5,374 nucleotides of DNA from positions 1 through 5,374 of the forward strand of contig JAUWWP010000215.1 in the NCBI GenBank assembly GCA_030616835.1, read 5' to 3'. A program made the translations under genes and the position numbers. Below the pieces are notes generated by a model, which was given only the letters and a program-made list of their open reading frames with translations, ran no database searches and was not told the DNA's origin. The DNA is from Deltaproteobacteria bacterium. Its GTDB lineage: Bacteria > Desulfobacterota > G020345765. This document shows, piece by piece, positions 1 to 5,374 of the stretch; position 1 is the first letter of the stretch; the number at the start of each line of letters is the position of its first letter.

Positions 1-23
1 ATCCTTATAATTTTAGGCAAAAC

Positions 24-30
24 AGGAAGG
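24..30 (+). promoter_or_regulatory. Putative ribosome binding site of the asnB-like gene
   Basis: AGGAAGG lies 12 bases before the ATG at 43, a rather long spacing but the only purine-rich match nearby. It supports the ATG that places the catalytic cysteine at position 2. The remaining bases 1-42 are A+T-rich, and no promoter can be assigned in so short a stretch. Confidence 0.5.
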
Positions 31-42
31 GCCGATTATCCA

Positions 43-1929
43 ATGTGTGGTATCTGGGGGGTAACTAATTCAAAAGCATCCTCAAAACCAGATGAAGCTC
101 TGGTGCTCACGATGAATGAAGCTTTACATCATCGGGGGCCAGATGACCGGGGACACTATCAGGACGAAGATATAACCCTGGGAGTAACCCGCTTGGCAGT
201 CATTGATTTAAAAACCGGCCATCAGCCGATCCATAATGAGGATCAGACAATCTGGCTCGTCCTTAACGGTGAAATTTATAATTTTAAACAGTTGCGAAAG
301 GAACTAATGGAGAAAGGCCATAGGTTCTATACCCGGACCGATACCGAAGTTGTTATTCATCTCTATGAGGATGAAGGAGAGGGTTTCGTCAAGAGATTAA
401 ATGGGATGTTTGCTTTCGCCCTCTGGGATAACCGGAGGAAAAAGCTACTCATAGCTCGAGATCCTTTAGGGATAAAGCCATTGCTATATACCATTAAAAA
501 TAATGAGCTGTGCTTTGCCTCTGAAATAAAGGCCCTATTTACCTTGACTAATATTAGTAAGGAAATAGATTGGAACACCCTTGATGACTATTTTTCCTTT
601 TACTATACCTGTTCGCCTGCGACTATATTCAAAGAAATAAAGAGGTTGCCTCCTGCCTGCTTAATGATTTATGAGAATGGAAAGGTAAGAAAAGAGCGGT
701 ATTGGCAATTGAATTATACTGCTCAAACCGCTTATGATGAAAGATATTATTGTGAAATGATAATAGATTTGCTCCGAGAGGCAGTGAAACGACAGTTAGT
801 AAGTGATGTTCCTCTGGGGCTTTTTTTATCAGGTGGACTTGACTCACCCAGTATCCTGGCAATTATGCAGGAGATGACCGATACTCCGGTAAGAACTTTC
901 TCCATTGTCTTTGAGGAAAGCTCTTTTAGTGAGGCCCGGGAGATCCAGCAAATTGTTAATCTTTTCCAAACCGAACATCATGAATTATTGGCTAAAGCTA
1001 AGGTTATCCCTGAGTTTCTCCCCCAGATCTTAGATTACCTGGGTGAGCCAACCGGTGATTGGACCGCTGCTCTTGAATTTTACCTGGCAAAATTTGCTAA
1101 AAAAGCAGTTACCGTGGTAATTTCAGGAGTAGGAGGAGATGAGATATTCGCCGGTTATCCTACTATAACTGCAAATAAACTGGCGGCATTATATCAAAAA
1201 GCTCCACTCTGGTTAAGAGAAAAGATAATAAGAAGATTGGTCGAAAGACTCCCAGTTTCTATGAGTTACTTGAGCCTGGATTACAAACTGAAACGTTTTG
1301 TGCGGGGAGCAAATCTTCCCCCGGAAAGAAGTTACTTTTCTTGGAAGGAAACCTTTTCTGAGCAGGAGAAGAAGACCTTATATTGTCCAGACTTACAGGA
1401 GAAGCTGAGAGAGCATGAATCCTTTTCGGTCTTTGAATATTACCTCAAGGATCTGGATGATGACACTGAGCTCATTAACCGCTTACTATATCTTGATCTC
1501 CGGGTATTTTTAGGAGGATGCGTTCTGCCCCATGTTGATGGGGCAACCATGGCTAATTCAATAGAGGCAAGGGTACCACTTTTAGACCGTTATTTAGTGG
1601 AGTTTGCCGCAACTATTCCTCCCGAGCTAAAACACCGCCGATTTACCACCAAATATATTCTAAGAAAGGCTCTCCGCAGTTTGCTGCCCAGAGAGATTAG
1701 GGGGAAAAAGAAGATGGGGTTTGTCTGTCCGATTTCCCTCTGGATACGAAACGAACTAAAAGGGTGGGTAGAGGAAGTGCTTTTCCAGCAAAAGATTAGA
1801 GAAGCTGGTCTTTTTTCGGAAGAATATTTAAAGAGTCTTCTCCATGAGCATTTTACTAATAGGGCTGACAATGGTCGAAAAATAGGCGCTCTGGTATCCT
1901 TTGCCCTCTGGTATGAGCACTATTTTTAA
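43..1929 (+). CDS. asnB: Asparagine synthase (glutamine-hydrolysing) family amidotransferase
   Basis: Glutamine-dependent amidotransferase of the AsnB family, a cytoplasmic enzyme. The N-terminal Ntn-hydrolase domain frees ammonia from glutamine, and the C-terminal ATP-pyrophosphatase domain adenylates a carboxylate (aspartate in true AsnB) and amidates it. Seen: start MCGIWGV with the nucleophile Cys2, so this ATG is the start even though the frame stays open to the left edge; RGPDDRG at 31-37; R50, N75-G76 and D100 for glutamine binding; the PP-loop SGGLDS at 263-268; SGVGGDEIFAGY at 361-372; and ANSIEARVPLLD at 504-515. The length of 628 aa is normal for the bacterial family. Several usually conserved synthetase-side positions differ: SGVGGDE for the common SGDGGDE, DGATMA (499-504) for DRMSMA, and TGDWTAA around 337-343. 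The true acceptor could thus be a glycan or peptidoglycan carboxylate rather than free aspartate; this is inference. Family membership is near certain, the substrate is not. The following genes are surface-glycan types. Confidence 0.95.
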   Translation: MCGIWGVTNSKASSKPDEALVLTMNEALHHRGPDDRGHYQDEDITLGVTRLAVIDLKTGHQPIHNEDQTIWLVLNGEIYNFKQLRKELMEKGHRFYTRTDTEVVIHLYEDEGEGFVKRLNGMFAFALWDNRRKKLLIARDPLGIKPLLYTIKNNELCFASEIKALFTLTNISKEIDWNTLDDYFSFYYTCSPATIFKEIKRLPPACLMIYENGKVRKERYWQLNYTAQTAYDERYYCEMIIDLLREAVKRQLVSDVPLGLFLSGGLDSPSILAIMQEMTDTPVRTFSIVFEESSFSEAREIQQIVNLFQTEHHELLAKAKVIPEFLPQILDYLGEPTGDWTAALEFYLAKFAKKAVTVVISGVGGDEIFAGYPTITANKLAALYQKAPLWLREKIIRRLVERLPVSMSYLSLDYKLKRFVRGANLPPERSYFSWKETFSEQEKKTLYCPDLQEKLREHESFSVFEYYLKDLDDDTELINRLLYLDLRVFLGGCVLPHVDGATMANSIEARVPLLDRYLVEFAATIPPELKHRRFTTKYILRKALRSLLPREIRGKKKMGFVCPISLWIRNELKGWVEEVLFQQKIREAGLFSEEYLKSLLHEHFTNRADNGRKIGALVSFALWYEHYF

Positions 1930-1936
1930 TATTCTT

Positions 1937-1976
1937 CAGGGAATAGCAGGGAACAGCAGGGAATAGCAGGGAGTTG
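1937..1976 (+). repeat. 10-bp tandem repeat, about 3.5 to 4 copies
   Basis: Four consecutive 10-mers follow the asnB-like stop codon by 7 bases: CAGGGAATAG, CAGGGAACAG, CAGGGAATAG, and a decayed CAGGGAGTTG. Copies 1 and 3 are identical and copy 2 differs at one base. The repeat sits wholly in the 106-base spacer before the methyltransferase gene. It forms no hairpin and has no T-run, so it is not a factor-independent terminator. It looks like a slippage-type short repeat; whether it recurs elsewhere in the genome cannot be seen here. Confidence 0.85.
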
Positions 1977-2035
1977 AACCATTGAATCCTATTTATTTAC
2001 ATTTCGTGAAGAGCTATTTTTAGAGAAGCGCCCCA

Positions 2036-3157
2036 ATGAATACTGGATTAATGAAATATTTAGTCTGCCCCCAGTGCCAGGGAGCCTTAGAACTCCAAAT
2101 CTTCAAGAAGGCAGGAGATGTTATTGAAGAAGGAATTATCATTTGTAACAATTGCCAGCTCTGGTTTCCCATTATCCAATCTGTTCCCCGAATTCTTCAT
2201 CCACAAATACTGGTCAGGATGGTAAAAAAATATGATGATTTTTTCCATAAATACAGACAAGAAATTCCTTTCGCTCACAGAAACTATAGGCAAACACATC
2301 TGCCAGATAACTCACCAGTTGCTCTGACTTACGATTATGGTTGGACAACTTACCCGGAGTTATTACCAGAATATAAAAGGGAATTCGTACATGTGCTTGA
2401 TGATTTGCTTGATACTGATGATTTTCGAGGAAAGGTTATCCTCGATGCCGGGTGTGGTATGGGAAGATTCACTCTTTTTGCCTGGGAGCGGGGGGCCAGG
2501 GAAATAGTCGGCTTCGATTTAGGTGAATCGGTCTTAACCGCTCAAAATAGAACCCTGAAAAATTTTCCCAATGCCCACCTTTTGCAGGCAGATATTTATT
2601 ATCTGCCTTTTAAAGCCGATTTTGATTTGATTTATAGCATTGGAGTAATTCATCACCTGATTGAACCTGAGCAGGGGGTAAAGAACCTGGTGGGACTGGT
2701 TAAGTCCGGAGGGAAGATATTTCTCTGGGTTTATGGATACAGTGGTATTAAACATTTCTTAGATCTTCTCCGTTTTTTTACCTTACGGTTGCCTCTCCCC
2801 TGGGTAAGGGCCTTGAGCATCTTCCCTGCCCTTGTTCTTTACAGTATTAACGCCCTGTACCGAACTGTCTCCCGAATACCTCTATTTAAGCATTTTGTAA
2901 AGTATATTCCCTTTCAACAGTATGCCGATCGCAGCTTTCGGGGAATACGCTGGATTGCCCTGGATCACCTTACTGTCCCCATAATCCATTATTTCCGGGA
3001 GAAAGAGTTAAGGCAGTGGCTAAATCACTTTCCCCTGAAAGATACCAAGATTTCCTGCCGCTATCCGGGAAGGCTCGGTCGGAGTTGGCGGGTATATGGA
3101 AGAGTGACCAATCCGCCTAAGGCGGACCTAAGTTCAAATGAAAAAAATATGATTTAG
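2036..3157 (+). CDS. Trm112-like zinc ribbon fused to a class I SAM-dependent methyltransferase
   Basis: Predicted cytoplasmic S-adenosylmethionine-dependent methyltransferase with an N-terminal Trm112-like domain. Seen: two Cys pairs (C11/C14 in CPQCQG, C37/C40 in CNNCQ) followed by FPIIQSVPRIL, the Trm112-like signature; then a Rossmann-type fold with motif I LDAGCGMGRFT at 136-146, the acidic ribose-binding D161 in VGFDLG, D186 in QADIYYLPF, and FDLIYSIGVIHHL at 196-208. Residues 240-350 form a less conserved, hydrophobic and basic C-terminal region that I cannot assign; it may help bind substrate or membrane. The fusion is common among methyltransferases of polysaccharide or lipid clusters, but the substrate is unknown. 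The start at 2036 has AGAGAAG 7 bases upstream; ATG 2051 (residue 6, MKYLVCP) is an equally plausible start. The last residues, from about 359, are coded by a palindrome and look like an added tail. The gene probably follows asnB in the same transcript, since the 106-base spacer has no terminator. Confidence 0.88.
   Translation: MNTGLMKYLVCPQCQGALELQIFKKAGDVIEEGIIICNNCQLWFPIIQSVPRILHPQILVRMVKKYDDFFHKYRQEIPFAHRNYRQTHLPDNSPVALTYDYGWTTYPELLPEYKREFVHVLDDLLDTDDFRGKVILDAGCGMGRFTLFAWERGAREIVGFDLGESVLTAQNRTLKNFPNAHLLQADIYYLPFKADFDLIYSIGVIHHLIEPEQGVKNLVGLVKSGGKIFLWVYGYSGIKHFLDLLRFFTLRLPLPWVRALSIFPALVLYSINALYRTVSRIPLFKHFVKYIPFQQYADRSFRGIRWIALDHLTVPIIHYFREKELRQWLNHFPLKDTKISCRYPGRLGRSWRVYGRVTNPPKADLSSNEKNMI
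3112..3126 (+). repeat. 15-bp palindrome inside the 3' end of the methyltransferase gene
   Basis: TCCGCCT, one central A, then AGGCGGA: a perfect 7+1+7 inverted repeat. It is read in frame as part of N359-PPKAD-364, ahead of a Ser/Asn/Lys-rich tail that ends 31 bases downstream. It has no T-run and so is not a convincing terminator. I recall TCCGCC...GGCGGA palindromes as dispersed repeats in many candidate-phylum genomes. Here it appears to have landed in or near the stop region and become coding. Confidence 0.75.
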
Positions 3158-3180
3158 AAGAGAGAACTGCTGAATAAATC

Positions 3181-3332
3181 CTAAGCACTAAGCACCAAAT
3201 CCTAAATAATATTAAATGACCAAAATTCAAAATACAAAACATTATGGTCTTGAAGAGACAAAATAGTTTTGAATTTGGCTAATTTGAATTTAGAATTTGT
3301 TTAGAGTTTAGGATTTTGGATTTAGAATTTGT
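3181..3332. repeat. Nested imperfect inverted repeat, MITE-like intergenic element
   Basis: The outer arms AAATCCTAAA (3197-3206) and TTTAGGATTT (3307-3316) are perfect reverse complements. The inner arms CCAAAATTCAAAA (3220-3232) and TTTTGAATTTGG (3267-3278) match except for one base. The arms nest in the right order, so the strand could fold as a long imperfect hairpin with a loop near 3233-3266. The element also holds a 7-bp tandem, CTAAGCA twice (3181-3194), and a 13-bp direct repeat, ATTTAGAATTTGT (3288-3300 and 3320-3332). No open frame is present. The ends are approximate. This resembles the small AATTTGAATTTAG-type palindromic repeats I recall from uncultured bacterial genomes; mobility is inferred only. 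Confidence 0.65.
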
Positions 3333-3409
3333 CAGTTGACATTTATCATTAATTTACTTTCGGATTTTTTACCCACAATACTATGGAATAAGCCTAAACA
3401 AATTTAAAT

Positions 3410-3416
3410 GGGGGGT
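3410..3416 (+). promoter_or_regulatory. Putative ribosome binding site of the GT2 gene
   Basis: GGGGGGT lies 7 bases before the ATG at 3424, in an otherwise A+T-rich leader. It is G-rich rather than the classic AGGAGG but can pair with the anti-Shine-Dalgarno CCUCC. It supports ATG 3424, which puts the SIVIPVYNEE motif at the normal distance from the N-terminus. Confidence 0.6.
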
Positions 3417-3423
3417 AATTTCT

Positions 3424-4284
3424 ATGGAAGAGATTATCAGTATCGTTATTCCTGTCTACAATGAAGAAAGGACTATTGGGGAGGATATTCAGGTGATCAA
3501 AGGCGCAATGGAAAAGACCAGCCATAATTACGAGATAATTATGGTTGACGATGCCTCAACCGACAGCAGTGGGGAAATCGCCCGGAGGCAGGGGGCTAAA
3601 GTAATCCGACATCCTATTAACCGAGGGGTAGGAGCTGCTCGCAAGACCGGAATCCTGGAGGCCCGGGGAAATATTGTGGTAACCACCGACGGTGATGGCA
3701 CTTATCCCAACCAGGATATCCCTAAGCTTTTAGAATTTATTGGTGATTTTGATATGGTTGTGGGAGCCAGAACTGGCAAGAATGTGGCCTTCTCACCTCT
3801 CCGGGCCCTGCCCAAGTATTTTATTCGGCAATTAGGATCTTACCTGAGCGGGAGAAAAATTCCGGACCTGAATTCAGGCCTCCGGGTCTTTAAGAGAGAT
3901 ATTGCCCTTAAATATTTTCATCTTCTCCCGAATTCACATTCCTTTGTAGGTACTATTACCCTGGCCTTCTTATGTAATGACCATTTAGTAAAATTTATTC
4001 CCATCGATTATTATAAAAGAAAAGGCAAATCCAGTTTTCGCCCATTATCTGATACTTTTAATTATATTTCTCTGGTAGTCAGAACAATAATGTATTTCAG
4101 GCCCCTGCGAGTTTTTCTCCCGATCAGCTTTCTTGCCTTCATTATTGGTGCAGTTAAAGTTGTATATGATTTTTTTGTTTTTCATAATATTGGTGGATTC
4201 GATGTGGTCCTGATGCTTTTTTCTTTCCTTATCGCCACGCTGGGACTCCTGGCTGATCTAATCTTAACCCTCCATAAAAAATAG
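3424..4284 (+). CDS. Membrane-anchored family 2 glycosyltransferase (polyprenyl-phosphate sugar synthase type)
   Basis: GT2 enzyme of the dolichyl-phosphate mannose synthase / CsbB-like type, which moves a sugar from a nucleotide donor to a polyprenyl phosphate at the cytoplasmic face of the membrane. Seen: SIVIPVYNEE at 6-15; VDDASTD at 41-47 for the nucleotide; RGVGAARKTG at 67-76; the DxD metal motif D89-G-D91 within TTDGDGTYP; LNSGLRVFKRD at 149-159, the acceptor-side motif; and YYKRKGKSSF at 196-205, typical of the clade. Two membrane helices follow, about 229-253 and 259-283, and the protein ends LHKK. At 286 aa it is close to normal for two-helix members. The sugar is unknown. The last 103 bases overlap, tail to tail, the end of the YfhO-family gene on the other strand. 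YfhO-type proteins are known consumers of lipid-linked sugar made by such GT2 enzymes, so the two may cooperate. The function class is firm; the partner is inference. Confidence 0.93.
   Translation: MEEIISIVIPVYNEERTIGEDIQVIKGAMEKTSHNYEIIMVDDASTDSSGEIARRQGAKVIRHPINRGVGAARKTGILEARGNIVVTTDGDGTYPNQDIPKLLEFIGDFDMVVGARTGKNVAFSPLRALPKYFIRQLGSYLSGRKIPDLNSGLRVFKRDIALKYFHLLPNSHSFVGTITLAFLCNDHLVKFIPIDYYKRKGKSSFRPLSDTFNYISLVVRTIMYFRPLRVFLPISFLAFIIGAVKVVYDFFVFHNIGGFDVVLMLFSFLIATLGLLADLILTLHKK
4182..4284. other. 103-bp tail-to-tail overlap of two convergent genes
   Basis: The + strand codes for the end of the second membrane helix of the GT2 (from about residue 253 to the stop), while the - strand codes for the last few residues of the final YfhO helix and its basic tail. 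Both readings fit their families up to the overlap. No terminator hairpin is visible within it, so transcripts from the two strands would be complementary over at least this stretch. Confidence 0.8.
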
Positions 4285-5374
4285 ATGAGATATCCACCAA
4301 TACTGAAAAAAGTAATAAGAGTCAACCAAAGGCCAAATTTGAATGAGAGCGGATCGAAGATAAACTTTACTTTATGGAAACCAGGAGAGAGAGAGATTGC
4401 CCGGAGGAGATAATCAGCCCGATAAATCCTCTCCTCCCTTCCATCCACATAGGCCTTCCAGCCCGGATAATAGGTATCACTTAAGACTAAAAACCCCTCC
4501 GCATCGATCCGGGTCTCAATCTCAACCTTATTTGCCTGATAATCAACAATCTCTATTTCTGACTTATCAGTCGGTACACGGTTAACGAACGCTAATTTTG
4601 GCACCTCTTCCTCCAAGATAACCACCTTCCTCAGATCGAAGTTTTCGGAACCCATTTTCTTTAAAATCACCTCGTGTCTTTCAACTATCTCCGCCTCCGG
4701 CACGATAAAAGCTCGAGGAAAGGCATTCTTATTTTTATAGATCTTCACCCCATAATCCCCTTGATCTGATGAGATCAATTCATATTTCTGATTCTTTTTG
4801 AGCTCATCTATCCGCAGGTCACCCCACCCGGCCCAATCGTTGCTGTTTTCTCCTTTTGGTCCGGGCTCGGTAATCAAGCTCAAAAGGATCTGTTTGCCAC
4901 GATAAGAATCCAGGTCAATTACTACTGGATGCCATTTCCTATCCTGCTGGTTTCGTTTAGGGTCAATATAACTAAAAAATATCCTCTCCCTTTTCCCTTC
5001 AGCAGTTAGGTCAATTGCAAAGCCCACCCCATCTCCTCTTTCTGGCAGCCAGCAGGATGGATTCAATGCCAGAGCAAAGCGTAGGGATGCTCCTTCGGAA
5101 GCAACAGTTAAAGGAATCTCGATCTTAGCTGGTGGATGCTCAAAAAGAATCTCTTTATTATTCAATCCAATAGTAAATCTCTCCCGATGCACATATCTTC
5201 TATCACTGATGATGATTTCCCCTTTTTTCAGCACTTCTTCAACGATCTGGCGGCTGGAGAGGCCGGAGGAGCTGATAATGTATTTTAAATTCAAAAGGTC
5301 AAAGAATCGGGACCGGATCACTCCTGGCCGAAACTGTGAGCCGGTTTTAGCACAATACTCCTCAAGCTCCCCCC
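4182..5374 (-). CDS. YfhO-family membrane protein, C-terminal part (5' end outside window)
   Basis: The C-terminal ~396 residues of a YfhO-like (GT-C type) integral membrane protein; family members are usually about 800-900 aa with many helices. The frame is open through the right edge: before the GTG at 5321 it reads EEYCAKTGSQFRPG and runs straight into RSRFFDLLNLKYIIS, a mid-protein YfhO motif, so the GTG is not the start. With residues numbered from that GTG: LLNLKYIIS 9-17; a beta-rich module about 45-173, ending DWAGWGDLRI; GVKIYKNKNAFPRAFIVPEA 191-210; the hallmark SDTYYPGWKAYVDG 281-294; a final membrane helix about 327-350; then a basic tail (R/K-rich) to a TGA at 4184-4182. Bacillus YfhO glycosylates lipoteichoic acid outside the membrane using lipid-linked sugar made by CsbB. 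The substrate here is unknown. The catalytic N-terminal half is not in the window. Residues 346-379 are coded within the overlap with the convergent GT2 gene. Confidence 0.88.
   Translation of the reverse strand, partial: GELEEYCAKTGSQFRPGVIRSRFFDLLNLKYIISSSGLSSRQIVEEVLKKGEIIISDRRYVHRERFTIGLNNKEILFEHPPAKIEIPLTVASEGASLRFALALNPSCWLPERGDGVGFAIDLTAEGKRERIFFSYIDPKRNQQDRKWHPVVIDLDSYRGKQILLSLITEPGPKGENSNDWAGWGDLRIDELKKNQKYELISSDQGDYGVKIYKNKNAFPRAFIVPEAEIVERHEVILKKMGSENFDLRKVVILEEEVPKLAFVNRVPTDKSEIEIVDYQANKVEIETRIDAEGFLVLSDTYYPGWKAYVDGREERIYRADYLLRAISLSPGFHKVKFIFDPLSFKFGLWLTLITFFSIGGYLIYFLWRVKIRSARSPSVAIRKEKSIRTTSNPPIL

Larger units (their letters stand above)
3158..3423. other. Non-coding, A+T-rich spacer of 266 bases
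   Basis: No credible reading frame lies here. About 150 bases (3181-3332) are repeat sequence, described separately. The rest, 3333-3409, is A+T-rich leader of the glycosyltransferase gene. A TTGACA occurs at 3336-3341 but has no good -10 box at the usual distance, so no promoter is called. The gap makes it likely that the glycosyltransferase is transcribed separately from the two upstream genes, though no terminator is visible. Confidence 0.7.

Noticed and set aside
1..42. In-frame extension of the AsnB-like protein to the left edge
   Set aside because: The frame is open, but the family needs Cys at position 2 after Met removal, so the ATG at 43 is the start.
815..830. GGGGC followed by seven Ts, resembling a terminator
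   Set aside because: It is inside asnB just before the SGGLDS loop, has no matching upstream arm for a stable hairpin, and is explained by the codons for Leu-Gly-Leu-Phe-Leu.
1590..1871. 93-codon frame on the - strand within asnB
   Set aside because: It lies wholly inside a strongly conserved gene, and its translation shows no family motif. It is a shadow frame, as are those at 363-578, 629-862, 2087-2299 and 2534-2755.
3336..3341. TTGACA resembling a sigma-70 -35 box upstream of the GT2 gene
   Set aside because: At 15 to 18 bases downstream the sequence is CTTTCG/TTCGGA-like, a poor -10 box. The better TACTAT at 3379-3384 is far too distant. No promoter is supported.
4285..4412. Short + strand frame starting ATG directly after the GT2 stop
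   Set aside because: It has no ribosome binding site of its own and is entirely antisense to the conserved YfhO C-terminal region, so it is best explained as antisense sequence.
4397..4585. 62-codon + strand frame opposite the YfhO-family gene
   Set aside because: The translation is low-complexity (Pro/Ser/His-rich), there is no ribosome binding site, and it is fully antisense to the hallmark SDTYYPGWKAYVDG region.

Overview
The window is a piece of a bacterial cell-surface glycan region. It has three genes on the + strand: an AsnB-type glutamine amidotransferase, a Trm112-like/SAM methyltransferase, and a membrane-anchored family 2 glycosyltransferase. One large membrane protein gene of the YfhO (GT-C-like) family lies on the - strand and runs off the right edge. 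There are no RNA genes, CRISPR arrays, transposase genes or recognisable phage genes.

Organism: base composition is moderate, with A+T-rich spacers. The genes are bacterial in type, with ATG starts and weak to moderate Shine-Dalgarno sites. The spacers carry simple-motif repeats: a 10-bp GGGAATAGCA-type tandem, a nested AATTTGAATTTAG-type inverted repeat, and a TCCGCCTAAGGCGGA palindrome. I associate such repeats with genomes of uncultured candidate phyla (Omnitrophota-like and similar lineages). That assignment is recollection and inference; nothing here fixes the taxon, and a Firmicutes-like or other anaerobe cannot be excluded.

Layout: 43-1929 asnB-like; 1930-2035 a spacer with a 10-bp tandem repeat; 2036-3157 Trm112-like plus class I methyltransferase, whose last codons include a 15-bp palindrome; 3158-3423 a repeat-filled, non-coding spacer with a MITE-like nested inverted repeat; 3424-4284 GT2 (polyprenyl-phosphate sugar transferase type with two C-terminal membrane helices); 4182-5374 complement, the C-terminal part of a YfhO-family protein, convergent with the GT2 and overlapping its 3' end by 103 bp.

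How the genes may work together: GT2 enzymes of this build load a sugar onto a polyprenyl phosphate on the inner face of the membrane. YfhO-type GT-C proteins use such lipid-sugars outside the membrane, as in the CsbB/YfhO pair of Bacillus lipoteichoic acid glycosylation. The window may therefore hold two parts of a three-component glycosylation system, with no flippase visible. The amidotransferase and methyltransferase are typical of genes that decorate surface glycans. All substrates remain unknown. I see no clearly new system; the most notable points are the convergent GT2/YfhO overlap, an apparent extra beta-rich module inside the YfhO protein, altered motif residues in the AsnB homologue, and the repeats.
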